From: Opitutia bacterium
Lineage (GTDB): Bacteria; Verrucomicrobiota; Verrucomicrobiia; Opitutales; Opitutaceae
Reading direction: 5' to 3'
Length of the DNA stretch: 64,000 bases
Assembly: GCA_016187945.1 (NCBI GenBank)
Contig: JACPIT010000009.1
Location: 558,001 to 622,000 of the forward strand
The position numbers and the translations under genes were made by a program. This document shows, in pieces, positions 16,695 through 24,364 of the stretch (within the stretch, counting starts at the first letter, position 1; each line of letters opens with the position of its first letter). Below the pieces are notes generated by a model. That model saw only the letters and a list, made by a program, of their open reading frames with translations. It was not told the origin of the DNA and did no database searches.

Positions 16695-16757
16695 CCTCCG
16701 CCCTCCGTCCTCAGTCTTCTGTCCTCCGTCCTCAGTCTTCTGTCCTCCGTCCTCCGT
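16695..16757. repeat. Heptamer tandem repeat (9 units) between ispE and pyrF
   Basis: Nine consecutive heptamers drawn from CCTCCGC, CCTCCGT, CCTCAGT and CTTCTGT. A higher-order 21-bp period (three heptamers) is repeated exactly twice. Confidence 0.85.
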
Positions 16758-16803
16758 TTCCCGCCACCTGCGCCCATCGCCCCATCCCGCGAATTCTCTC
16801 TTT

Positions 16804-16833
16804 GATTAGTGCCCGTTAGTGTTCATTAGTGGT
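16804..16833. repeat. 10-bp tandem repeat (3 units) just upstream of pyrF
   Basis: Three 10-mers sharing the core TTAGTG (GATTAGTGCC, CGTTAGTGTT, CATTAGTGGT) end 18 bp before the pyrF start. This is notably AT-richer than its surroundings. Confidence 0.65.
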
Positions 16834-16851
16834 TCCCCCGCTCCGCACCCG

Positions 16852-17550
16852 ATGCCCTGCGATCTGATCCTTGCCCTAGACGTTCCCACGCGCGAAGAAG
16901 CCGCCCCGATCCTCCGCCAATTGCGCGGCCAGCTCCGCTGGGTCAAAATCGGCCTCCAAATGTTCACCGCCTACGGGCCGAACTACGTGCGCGAAGTCGC
17001 CGGGATGGGCTTCGAGGTCTTCCTCGACCTTAAACTCCACGACATCCCCAACACCGTCGCGAAAGCCGTCGAGTCCCTCGGCCCGCTGCCGATCAAGATG
17101 CTCACGCTCCACACCGCCGGCGGCAGCGAGATGATGCGCGCCGCCGTCGCCGCCCAGCAGAAAACTAATCCCAATCTCCTCCTCCTCGGCGTCACCGTGC
17201 TCACCTCGATGGATGCCACCGGCCTCGCCGAAATCGGCGTCAGCGTCGCCCCCGAACAACAAGTCGCCCGCCTCGGCCGCCTCGCCGCCGATTCCGGCAT
17301 GCGCGGACTCGTCTGCTCGCCGCTCGAAGTTTCCCTGCTCCGCTCGCAACTCCCCGCCCACATGCAACTCGTCACGCCCGGCATCCGCCCGGCGAGCGAA
17401 GCGGGCAGCGACGACCAGAAGCGGATCATGACGCCCGCCGACGCCGCCCGCGCCGGCTCGAGCTACATCGTCGTCGGCCGCCCGATCCTCAAAGCCGCCG
17501 ACCCCGCCGCCGCCGCGCGCGCGATTCTCGCCGAACTCAACGGCGCCTGA
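16852..17550 (+). CDS. pyrF: Orotidine 5'-phosphate decarboxylase
   Basis: Final step of UMP synthesis. The 232-residue TIM barrel has the catalytic DLKLHDIPNT motif (Asp-Lys-Asp tetrad) near residue 60, the N-terminal LALDVPTREEA substrate-binding segment, TPGIRP near residue 180, and VVGRPI near the C-terminus. ATG at 16852 is preferred over an upstream GTG at 16819 that lies in a repeat. It shares a direction with ispD and ispF. Confidence 0.94.
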   Translation: MPCDLILALDVPTREEAAPILRQLRGQLRWVKIGLQMFTAYGPNYVREVAGMGFEVFLDLKLHDIPNTVAKAVESLGPLPIKMLTLHTAGGSEMMRAAVAAQQKTNPNLLLLGVTVLTSMDATGLAEIGVSVAPEQQVARLGRLAADSGMRGLVCSPLEVSLLRSQLPAHMQLVTPGIRPASEAGSDDQKRIMTPADAARAGSSYIVVGRPILKAADPAAAARAILAELNGA

Positions 17551-17570
17551 CCGGTCCCACCCTTCCGGTC

Positions 17571-17598
17571 TCTCAACTCTCAACCCTCAGCTTTCAAC
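17571..17598. repeat. Heptamer tandem repeat (4 units) upstream of ispD
   Basis: Units TCTCAAC (twice), CCTCAGC and TTTCAAC end 8 bp before the ispD start codon. Confidence 0.65.
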
Positions 17599-17606
17599 TA
17601 GTCCCC

Positions 17607-18287
17607 ATGAGCCGCACCGCCGCCATCCTCCTCGCCGCCGGTAGCAGTCGCCGCATGGCCGGCGCCGTGCCCGACAAAATTCTCGCGCCGCTCGCGGGTA
17701 AACCCGTCTTCGCGCACGCCGCCGCGACGTTTTACCGCAGCGGCGTGGTCGACTTCTTCGTCGTCACCTACCGCGACCAACGCCAGCTCGTCGAACTCTC
17801 CGCCTACGCGCCCACGCCGACACTCTTCGTCCCCGGCGGCCCCGAGCGCCAGGACTCCGTCGCCGCCGCGCTCGCCGAGCTGCCCGACGATGTCCGCTAC
17901 GTTTTCATCCACGACTGCGCCCGCCCGCTCGTGCACGCCGAGCAACTCGTCGCGCTGCACAAAATCGTCCGCCGCGAAAACGCCGTCGTGCTCGCGCACC
18001 GCGTCACCGACACGATCAAGGAGCACTCCGGCGAAGGCATGCTCCGCACGCTCAACCGCGACCAGCTCTGGGCGATGGAGACGCCGCAAGTCTTCGCTCG
18101 CGAACTCATCTGCCGCGCCTACGCCAAAGCCGCCGCGAAGAAAAAACGCCTCACCGACGACGCCGCCGCCGTCGAGCTCTTGAAGCACCCCGTCGCCCTC
18201 CTCGAGAACCCGCACCCAAACCCGAAGCTCACGACGCCCCAAGATCTGGCTTACGCGGAATTCTTGCTGACGCAGCCCGCCGGGTGA
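17607..18287 (+). CDS. ispD: 2-C-methyl-D-erythritol 4-phosphate cytidylyltransferase
   Basis: Transfers CMP from CTP to MEP in isoprenoid synthesis. The 226-residue protein starts with the nucleotide-binding signature LLAAGSSRRM...DKILAPLAGKPV. It also shows VPGGPERQDSV (CTP contact), HDCARPLV and the late TDDAAAVE motif. The length matches the family. ispF follows after about 160 bp of repeats. Confidence 0.94.
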   Translation: MSRTAAILLAAGSSRRMAGAVPDKILAPLAGKPVFAHAAATFYRSGVVDFFVVTYRDQRQLVELSAYAPTPTLFVPGGPERQDSVAAALAELPDDVRYVFIHDCARPLVHAEQLVALHKIVRRENAVVLAHRVTDTIKEHSGEGMLRTLNRDQLWAMETPQVFARELICRAYAKAAAKKKRLTDDAAAVELLKHPVALLENPHPNPKLTTPQDLAYAEFLLTQPAG

Positions 18288-18304
18288 ACGCTTCGAGCCG
18301 AACA

Positions 18305-18364
18305 GTAGCGCGGTGCTTCAGCCCGCGCCCGACGCTCACGGCGCAGGCTCAAGCACCGCGCCAC
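18305..18364. repeat. REP-like palindrome, 'GTAGCGCGGTGCTTCAGCCC' family
   Basis: Second full copy of the family at 3451-3512, between ispD and ispF. Confidence 0.75.
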
Positions 18365-18387
18365 CGCCGGAGCCTCGCCGCCGATCC

Positions 18388-18414
18388 TTTCGTGTGTTTC
18401 GTGTCTTTCGTGGT
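18388..18414. repeat. 9-bp tandem repeat (3 units) upstream of ispF
   Basis: TTTCGTGTG, TTTCGTGTC and TTTCGTGGT in direct succession. The complementary CACGAAANN pattern recurs at 29974-29992 and 42554-42580. Confidence 0.65.
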
Positions 18415-18447
18415 GACCTTCTGAATTCCACTCTCCCGTCCGCTCTC

Positions 18448-18930
18448 ATGCCCTCCTTCCGCATCGGTCACGGCTACGACATCCACCGCACGGTGAAGGG
18501 CCGCCCGCTCGTGCTCGGCGGTGTGAAGTTCGACTGCGACTTCGGCCTCGACGGCCACTCCGACGCCGACGCGCTGACCCACGCCATCTGCGACGCCCTC
18601 CTCGGCGCCGCCGCACTGCCCGACATCGGCCACTTCTTCCCGAACACCGACGCGCGCTGGAAGAACGTCGATTCCCAAGTGCTGCTCCAACACGTCGTCA
18701 CCGCCCTGCGCGAACGCGGTTGGAAACCCACCAACCTCGACGCCTCGCTCGTCGCCGAGCGTCCGAAAATCGCCCCGCGCCTCGCCGAGATGAAAGCCGC
18801 CCTCGCCCGCTCGACCGGCCTGCCCGTCGACTGCATCGGCGTGAAGGCGACGACGAACGAAGGCAACGACGACATCGGCCGCGGCCTCGCCATCGCCGCC
18901 CACGCCGTCGCGCTCATCGAGCGCGTCTGA
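18448..18930 (+). CDS. ispF: 2-C-methyl-D-erythritol 2,4-cyclodiphosphate synthase
   Basis: Cyclises CDP-ME phosphate to MEcPP. The 160-residue protein has the zinc-binding GHGYDIHR motif at the start, the SDADALTHAICDALLGA signature, and DASLVAERPKIAP (CDP pocket). The ATG at 18448 gives the standard length; an upstream in-frame ATG falls in repeats. Confidence 0.95.
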   Translation: MPSFRIGHGYDIHRTVKGRPLVLGGVKFDCDFGLDGHSDADALTHAICDALLGAAALPDIGHFFPNTDARWKNVDSQVLLQHVVTALRERGWKPTNLDASLVAERPKIAPRLAEMKAALARSTGLPVDCIGVKATTNEGNDDIGRGLAIAAHAVALIERV

Positions 18931-18990
18931 GTTTCTCATGTCCACGCAGCCTCCCCCTGTAGCGGCGGTCTATGACCGCCGACTCGTGTG

Positions 18991-19057
18991 GTGGAGCGCA
19001 TTGACCTCAATGCGCTCTCGCACGAGCAACAAGCGCGTTGAGGTCAACGCGCTCCAC
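18991..19057. repeat. REP-like palindrome, 'GTGGAGCGCATTGACCTCAA' family, copy 1
   Basis: Arms GTGGAGCGCATTGACCTCAA and complement (GTTGAGGTCAACGCGCTCCAC-like). It carries a GGAG, a TTG and an ATG and overlaps the 5' end of the first OppA-like gene. Copies: 20675-20747 and 26095-26158; a reduced one at 44184-44213. Confidence 0.85.
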
Positions 19058-20668
19058 CCCGCCCGCCTCGCCGTCCTCTGCCTTCTGTCCTCCGTCCTCT
19101 GCTTCGTTACTTCCTGCTCCAAACGCGAAACACCCGTCCAACTCGGCAACCGCACCGGCACGCTGCACATGAGCATCGGCTCCGAGCCGGCCGATCTCGA
19201 TCCGCACATCGTCACCGGCATCGGCGAGGCCAAGGTCCTCCACGCGCTCTTCGAACCGCTCGTCAGCTTCGACCCGCACACGCTCAAGCCCGTCGCCGCC
19301 ATCGCCGAGAGCTGGAAAATCTCCGACGACGGCCTCACCTACACCTTCCACCTGCGCGCGAACGCCAAGTGGTCCAACGGCGAGCCGATCACCGCGCAGG
19401 ATTGCGTCGATTCGTTGAAGCGCATCCTCACGCCCACGCTCGCCGCCGACTACGCCTACATGCTCTACCTGGTCCGCGGCGCCGAGGAGTTCAACAAAGG
19501 CAAAGCCGATTTCTCCGCTGTCGGCCTCGCCGCGCCCGACCCGCGCACGCTCGTCGTCCAACTCACTGCGCCCGCCCCGTATTTTCTCCAGGTTCTGCTC
19601 AACTCCCCGTGGCGCCCCGTCAACGTCCGCGCCATCGCCACCGTCGGCGACGCCTACCACCGCGGCACGCCGTGGACCACGCCGCAACGCATCGTCACCA
19701 GCGGCCCGTTTCACCTCAAGGAGTGGACCTCGCACCAGCGCCTCGTCGTCGAGCGCTCGCCGACTTACTGGGACCGCGACGCCGTGAAGCTGAACTCGAT
19801 CGTTTTCTACCCGACCGACAGCGTCGACGCCGAGGAGCGCATGTTCCGCGCCGGCCAGCTCCACCTCACTTACAGCCTCTCGCTCTCGAAACTCGGCAGC
19901 TACCGCCAGACGATGCCCGACTCGCTGCGCATCGATCCGTATCTCAGCACGTATTTCTTCCGCGCCAACACCCGCAAGCCCCCGCTCGACAACCCGCGCG
20001 TCCGCCGCGCCCTCTCGCTCGCCATCGACCGCACGCTCATCACCGAAAAAGTCCTCCGCGGCGGCCAGCGTCCCGCGCCCTCGCTCGTCCCGCCCGAGAC
20101 GCCCGACTACCCCGTGCCCGCGCTCCCGCCGCGCGACCTCGACACCGCGCGCCGCCTCCTCGCCGAAGCCGGCTACCCCGGCGGCAAAGGTTTCCCGCCG
20201 ATCGAGATCACCTACAACAATTCCGAAATCCTCCGCCTCGTCGTCGAAGCCATCCAGGAAATGTGGCGCCGCGACCTCGGCATCGACGTCCAGATCGTGA
20301 ACCAGGAATACAAAGTCGCCTTCGCCAACCGCCGCACCGGCAACTACCAGCTCCTCTTCGGCGACTGGGTCGGCGATTACCTCGACGCCACGACCTTCCT
20401 CGACCTCTGGCGCAGCGACGCCGGCAACAACCACACCGGCTGGGCCAACGCCGACTACGACGCGCTCATGAACCGCGCGATCGCCACGACCGACATCGCC
20501 GCCCGCGGCCGGATTCTCCAGCAAGCCGAACTCCTCATGCTCGAGAACGCGCCGTGCATTCCGGTCTATTTCAACACGCACGTCTACCTGTGCTCGCCGT
20601 CGGTGAAGGGCTGGTTGCCAAATCCGATGGATCACATGGACTACCGCCATGTGTCGCTCGCGCCGTGA
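19010..20668 (+). CDS. OppA-like peptide ABC transporter substrate-binding lipoprotein (first paralogue)
   Basis: An extracytoplasmic solute-binding protein of family 5 (SBP_bac_5) that captures oligopeptides. Features are MSIGSEPADLDPHIVTG at the mature N-terminus, NAKWSNGEPITAQDCV, and a C-terminal YRHVS tail. A lipobox (VTSC) follows a hydrophobic core. In frame there is no ATG, GTG or TTG between the REP and the lipobox, so translation must start in or before the REP. ATG 19010 lies in the REP and gives a normal-length basic n-region; ATG 18938 is the upstream alternative. The hydrophobic core is encoded by heptamer repeats. It is followed directly by a paralogue. Confidence 0.88.
   Translation: MRSRTSNKRVEVNALHPARLAVLCLLSSVLCFVTSCSKRETPVQLGNRTGTLHMSIGSEPADLDPHIVTGIGEAKVLHALFEPLVSFDPHTLKPVAAIAESWKISDDGLTYTFHLRANAKWSNGEPITAQDCVDSLKRILTPTLAADYAYMLYLVRGAEEFNKGKADFSAVGLAAPDPRTLVVQLTAPAPYFLQVLLNSPWRPVNVRAIATVGDAYHRGTPWTTPQRIVTSGPFHLKEWTSHQRLVVERSPTYWDRDAVKLNSIVFYPTDSVDAEERMFRAGQLHLTYSLSLSKLGSYRQTMPDSLRIDPYLSTYFFRANTRKPPLDNPRVRRALSLAIDRTLITEKVLRGGQRPAPSLVPPETPDYPVPALPPRDLDTARRLLAEAGYPGGKGFPPIEITYNNSEILRLVVEAIQEMWRRDLGIDVQIVNQEYKVAFANRRTGNYQLLFGDWVGDYLDATTFLDLWRSDAGNNHTGWANADYDALMNRAIATTDIAARGRILQQAELLMLENAPCIPVYFNTHVYLCSPSVKGWLPNPMDHMDYRHVSLAP
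19075..19102. repeat. Heptamer tandem repeat (4 units) encoding a signal-peptide core
   Basis: CCTCTGC, CTTCTGT, CCTCCGT and CCTCTGC in succession. Read in frame, they give most of the hydrophobic core VLCLLSSVLC of the lipoprotein signal. Confidence 0.7.
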
Positions 20669-20674
20669 GGAAAG

Positions 20675-20747
20675 GTGGAGCGCATTGACCTCAATGCGCT
20701 CAAACGTTCGCGCACGCGTTCAGCGCGTTGAGGTCAACGCGCTCCAC
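20675..20747. repeat. REP-like palindrome, 'GTGGAGCGCATTGACCTCAA' family, copy 2
   Basis: Arms identical in the outer 20 bp to copy 1; only the centre differs. It overlaps the start region of the second OppA-like gene. Confidence 0.85.
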
Positions 20748-22496
20748 CTCACAGGCTCCGTCCTCAGCCTCGTCGCCCTCGCTCTTCTCCTCCTCGCCCC
20801 CGCCTGCTCCCGCCGCGACTCTGCTGCGACGACGCCCGCTCCGGCGCCCGCCGCCCCGACCGCTCAACTCCTCCGTATCAGTCAGCGCAACGAGCCCGCA
20901 ACGCTCGACCCGCACCTCGCCACGCTCCCCGACGAATTTTTCCTGATCCGCGCGCTGACCGAAGGCCTCGTCGTCCCCAATCCCAACGAAGGCCCACCGC
21001 TCCCCGGCGTCGCCGAACGCTGGGAAACTTCGCCCGACGGACTCACGTGGACCTTCCACCTCCGCGCCGACGCGCGTTGGTCCAACGGCGATCCCGTCAC
21101 CGCCGCCGACTTCGTCACCTCGTTCCGCCGCGCGCTCACACCCGCCCTCGGCGCGCCGAAAGCGCCGCTCTTCTTCGTCCTGAAAAACGCCGCCGCGTTC
21201 TACCGCGGCCAACTCGCCGATCCCGCGCAACTCGGCATCGCCGCGCCCGACGCCCGCACGCTCGTCCTCACGCTCGAACAACCCGCACCGCATCTGCTCG
21301 CCCTCGCCGCCAGCGGTCCGTGGCTCCCCGTTCACCCGCCGAGCCTCGAAAAATCCGGCGGCGCCGCCGCACGCGACGGCACTTGGACGCGCCCCGGCGC
21401 CTACGTCGGCAACGGCCCGTTCACGCTCACCGAGTGGCGCAAAGGCCAGCACCTCCTCGTCACCCGCAACCCGCGCTACCACGCCGCCGACCGCATCGCA
21501 CTCACCGCCGTCCGCTACCAAATCTACGACAGCGGCGACACCGAGGAGCGCGCCTTCCGCGCCGGCCAGGTCGACATCACGATGGCGGTGCCGTTCACGA
21601 AACTCGCCAACTACGACGCGCCCGTCCTGCGTCGCCAGCCGCTCCACGAAACGCGCTACCTCGCCCTCAACACCACGCGCCCGCCGCTCGACGACGCCCG
21701 CGTTCGCCGCGCCCTCGCACTCGCTCTCGACCGCGACGCCCTCGTCCGCCACGTCCTCCGCGGCGCCCAGCGCCCCGCCCTGAGTTTTATCCCGCCCGGC
21801 CTCGGCGGTTACCAGCCGGGAGAAATCACCCTCGGTTCGCGAGCGGCCGACACGCCGTCGCCGCCGTCAGCCGTAGCGCCGGTCTCCGACCGGCGTGACG
21901 CCAGTCAGAGACTGGCGCTACGAGATTCGTCCTCCTCGTCCTCGACGAAAGCAGAGGATCCACGCGCCCTCCTCGCCGACGCCGGTTTCCCGAACGGCAA
22001 AAACTTTCCGAAGCTCGAACTCGCCGCCTGGAACGTGAACCCCGCGATCCTCGAAGCCATCCAGCAAATGTGGCGCCGCGAACTCGGCATCGAGACCTCC
22101 ATCGTTCAACGCGAAGGCAAAGTCCACATGTCCGCCGTCATCGCCGGCGACTTCGCCATCGCGCTCATGCCCGCGATCCCCGACTACGACGACCCCGCCG
22201 CCCTCTTCGACGAGCTGACGACCGGCGCCACCGGCAACTACGCGCGCTGGAGCAACGCCCGCTACGACGACCTCGCCCGCCGCGCTCGCCGCGAAACCGA
22301 CCGCGCTCGTCGCACGGAGCTTTACCGCGCCGCGGAACAGCTCCTGCTCGCCGAGCTCCCCGTCGTGCCGCTCTATTTCAACTCCCAAGACTACCTCGTC
22401 GCCCCGCGCATCACCGGCTGGCGCCAGGATCCGCTCTGGAACCGCTTTAATGAAGATGTCACACTCACGAACACCGACGACCATGCGGCCAAGTAG
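20694..22496 (+). CDS. OppA-like peptide ABC transporter substrate-binding lipoprotein (second paralogue)
   Basis: Same family and layout as the preceding gene (RNEPATLDPHLATLPDE, DARWSNGDPVTAADFV, IQQMWRRELGI). The lipobox is APAC. As in its neighbour, the only in-frame starts (ATG 20694, TTG 20685, ATG 20649) lie in or before a REP; none occurs between REP and lipobox. A second, unrelated REP is embedded in frame at 21873-21921. It adds a segment including APVSDRRDASQRLAL and a serine run that the first paralogue lacks. ATG 20649 would overlap the previous stop codon. The two paralogues probably bind different peptides. Confidence 0.86.
   Translation: MRSNVRARVQRVEVNALHLTGSVLSLVALALLLLAPACSRRDSAATTPAPAPAAPTAQLLRISQRNEPATLDPHLATLPDEFFLIRALTEGLVVPNPNEGPPLPGVAERWETSPDGLTWTFHLRADARWSNGDPVTAADFVTSFRRALTPALGAPKAPLFFVLKNAAAFYRGQLADPAQLGIAAPDARTLVLTLEQPAPHLLALAASGPWLPVHPPSLEKSGGAAARDGTWTRPGAYVGNGPFTLTEWRKGQHLLVTRNPRYHAADRIALTAVRYQIYDSGDTEERAFRAGQVDITMAVPFTKLANYDAPVLRRQPLHETRYLALNTTRPPLDDARVRRALALALDRDALVRHVLRGAQRPALSFIPPGLGGYQPGEITLGSRAADTPSPPSAVAPVSDRRDASQRLALRDSSSSSSTKAEDPRALLADAGFPNGKNFPKLELAAWNVNPAILEAIQQMWRRELGIETSIVQREGKVHMSAVIAGDFAIALMPAIPDYDDPAALFDELTTGATGNYARWSNARYDDLARRARRETDRARRTELYRAAEQLLLAELPVVPLYFNSQDYLVAPRITGWRQDPLWNRFNEDVTLTNTDDHAAK
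21873..21921. repeat. REP-like palindrome inserted in frame within the second OppA-like gene
   Basis: Arms of 22 bp, GTAGCGCCGGTCTCCGACCG.. and GCCAGTCAGAGACTGGCGC.., match at 19 of 22 positions. It is the same family as the intergenic copies at 6269 and 32507. Confidence 0.85.
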
Positions 22497-22568
22497 CGGA
22501 AACCGATCCCCGAGGCCAGTCAAAGACTGGCCCTACCGCACGCTCCGCTGCGCACTCCTCTCTCTCGA

Positions 22569-24245
22569 ATGAAGACTCGTCACATCTTTCTCGCCTGCCT
22601 CGCTCCGTTCGCGGCCTTCGCCGCCGACGTCCCCGCGCCCTCCGCCGCGCGCATCCTCGAACGCACCCGCGTCCTCGCCTCCGACGATCTCGAAGGCCGC
22701 GCCCCCGGCACCGCCGGCGAAGACAAAACCGTCGCCTACCTCGTGGCCGAATTTCAAAAACTCGGCCTGCAGCCCGGCAACCCCGACGGCACCTTCGTGC
22801 AAAACGTGCCGACGACCGGCATCACGTCGAAATCCGCGCTCACGTTCACCGTCGGCGGCGCGACGACACAAACGCTCACGCCGCAAGTCGGCCTCGACTT
22901 CATCGCGCTCTCGCGCCGCCGCCAGCCGCAGATCGAGTTGCCCGACAGCGAACTCGTCTTCGTCGGCTACGGCATCACGGCGCCCGAGTTCGGTTGGGAC
23001 GATTTCAAGGACGTCGATGTCCGCGGCAAAACCGTCGTGATGCTCATCAACGACCCGCCGATCACCGACGCGAAAACCGGCCGGCTCGACGACGCGATCT
23101 TCGGCGGCCCGGCCATGACCTACTACGGCCGCTGGACCTACAAGTTCGAGAGCGCCTCCGCGCGCGGCGCCGCCGCCGTGCTCATCGTGCACGAAACCGG
23201 TCCGGCTGGTTATCCGTTCGCCGTCATCGCCGCCGGCTCCGGCCGCGAGACATTCGACGTCGGCTCCGCCGCCGCCAGCGAGCAGCGCGTCGCCGTCGAA
23301 GGCTGGATCACGCTCGACACCGCGCGCCGCCTCTTCGCCGCCGCCGGTCAGGACTACGCCGCGCTCAAAGCCGCCGCCGCACGCCGCGATTTTCGTCCCG
23401 TGCCGCTCAACGCCCGCGCGCACATCTCCGTTGCGAACACCGTGCGCAGCGTCACCTCGCGCAACGTCATCGCGCTCCTCCCCGGCTCCGATCCGAAGCT
23501 GCGCGACGAGTTCGTCGTCTACTCCGCGCATTGGGACGCCTACGGCCGCAACCCAGCCCTTACCGGCGACCAGATCCTCAACGGCGCTGCCGACAACGCG
23601 ATCTCCGTCGCCATGATGCTCGACATCGCCGAGGTCGCCGCGTCGCTGCCCGCCGCCGAGCGTCCGCGTCGCTCCCTGCTGTTCTTCGCGCCGACCTACG
23701 AGGAGAAAGGCATCCTCGGCTCGCAGTTCTACGCGCGGAATCCGCTGCACCCGCTCGCGCGCACCGTCGCGAATCTCAACATCGAGCCGCTCGACGCCAA
23801 CCTCGCCTACGGTCCGACGCGCGACCTCGAAATCGTCGGCCGCAATCCGTCCACGCTCGACGACTACGCCGCCGAGATCGCGCGCGAGCAGGGCCGCGTG
23901 CTGCGCCCCGACTCCGAGCCGGAGAAAGGCTACTATTACCGCAGCGACCACTTCGAGTTCGCGAAGGTCGGCGTGCCCGCCTTCTTCGTCCGCTCCGGCA
24001 AAGACTTCATCGACCAACCGCCCGGCACCGGCGAGAAGCTCCGCCTCGCCTACCTCGTGAACGACTACCACAAAGTGACCGACGAGGTGAAACCCGACTG
24101 GACCTGCGCCGGCGCCGCCGCCGATGCGAAGTTCCTCCTCGCCCTCGGCCTCCGCGCCGCGAACGCCGACAAGATTCCCAAATGGAAACCCGGCACGGAA
24201 TTCAAATCCGTGCGCGAGGCGTCGCTAAAACAAATCGCGAACTGA
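22569..24245 (+). CDS. M28-family zinc peptidase, secreted (first paralogue)
   Basis: A metallo-aminopeptidase-like protein of 558 residues with an N-terminal signal peptide (cleavage after FAAFAA) and a PA-type insert before the catalytic domain. Putative zinc ligands are His in SAHWDAYG, Asp in GAADNA, Glu in YEEKG and His in NDYHK. The fourth acidic ligand region reads NLNIEPLD, where the paralogue has NLNID, so a Glu replaces the usual Asp there. It lies between the peptide-binding proteins and the OppBC permeases and may trim peptides for uptake. Confidence 0.85.
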   Translation: MKTRHIFLACLAPFAAFAADVPAPSAARILERTRVLASDDLEGRAPGTAGEDKTVAYLVAEFQKLGLQPGNPDGTFVQNVPTTGITSKSALTFTVGGATTQTLTPQVGLDFIALSRRRQPQIELPDSELVFVGYGITAPEFGWDDFKDVDVRGKTVVMLINDPPITDAKTGRLDDAIFGGPAMTYYGRWTYKFESASARGAAAVLIVHETGPAGYPFAVIAAGSGRETFDVGSAAASEQRVAVEGWITLDTARRLFAAAGQDYAALKAAAARRDFRPVPLNARAHISVANTVRSVTSRNVIALLPGSDPKLRDEFVVYSAHWDAYGRNPALTGDQILNGAADNAISVAMMLDIAEVAASLPAAERPRRSLLFFAPTYEEKGILGSQFYARNPLHPLARTVANLNIEPLDANLAYGPTRDLEIVGRNPSTLDDYAAEIAREQGRVLRPDSEPEKGYYYRSDHFEFAKVGVPAFFVRSGKDFIDQPPGTGEKLRLAYLVNDYHKVTDEVKPDWTCAGAAADAKFLLALGLRAANADKIPKWKPGTEFKSVREASLKQIAN

Positions 24246-24250
24246 CATTC

Positions 24251-24328
24251 ATGGAGGGCCGAGTTCCCGCGAGGCCGCGAATGTCACGCCACGCACGCAC
24301 GCGGCCTCGCAGGAGCTCGGCCCTCCAT
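24251..24328. repeat. RAYT-linked REP between the two M28 peptidase genes
   Basis: Arms ATGGAGGGCCGAGTTCCCGC.. and complement, in the arm order opposite to the copies around the RAYT gene. It begins 6 bp after the stop codon. Confidence 0.8.
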
Positions 24329-24364
24329 TTCGAAACACAAACGCCTTCCCACACACACCACACC

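Noticed and set aside
16695-16757. Heptamer array as a possible CRISPR
   Set aside because: Units are 7 bp and contiguous with no unique spacers, and no cas genes are near.
22994-24364. Upstream part of a 1031-codon frame that continues into the second M28 peptidase
   Set aside because: The first 457 codons are an off-frame reading of the first peptidase gene. The real gene starts at 24365 with a signal peptide.
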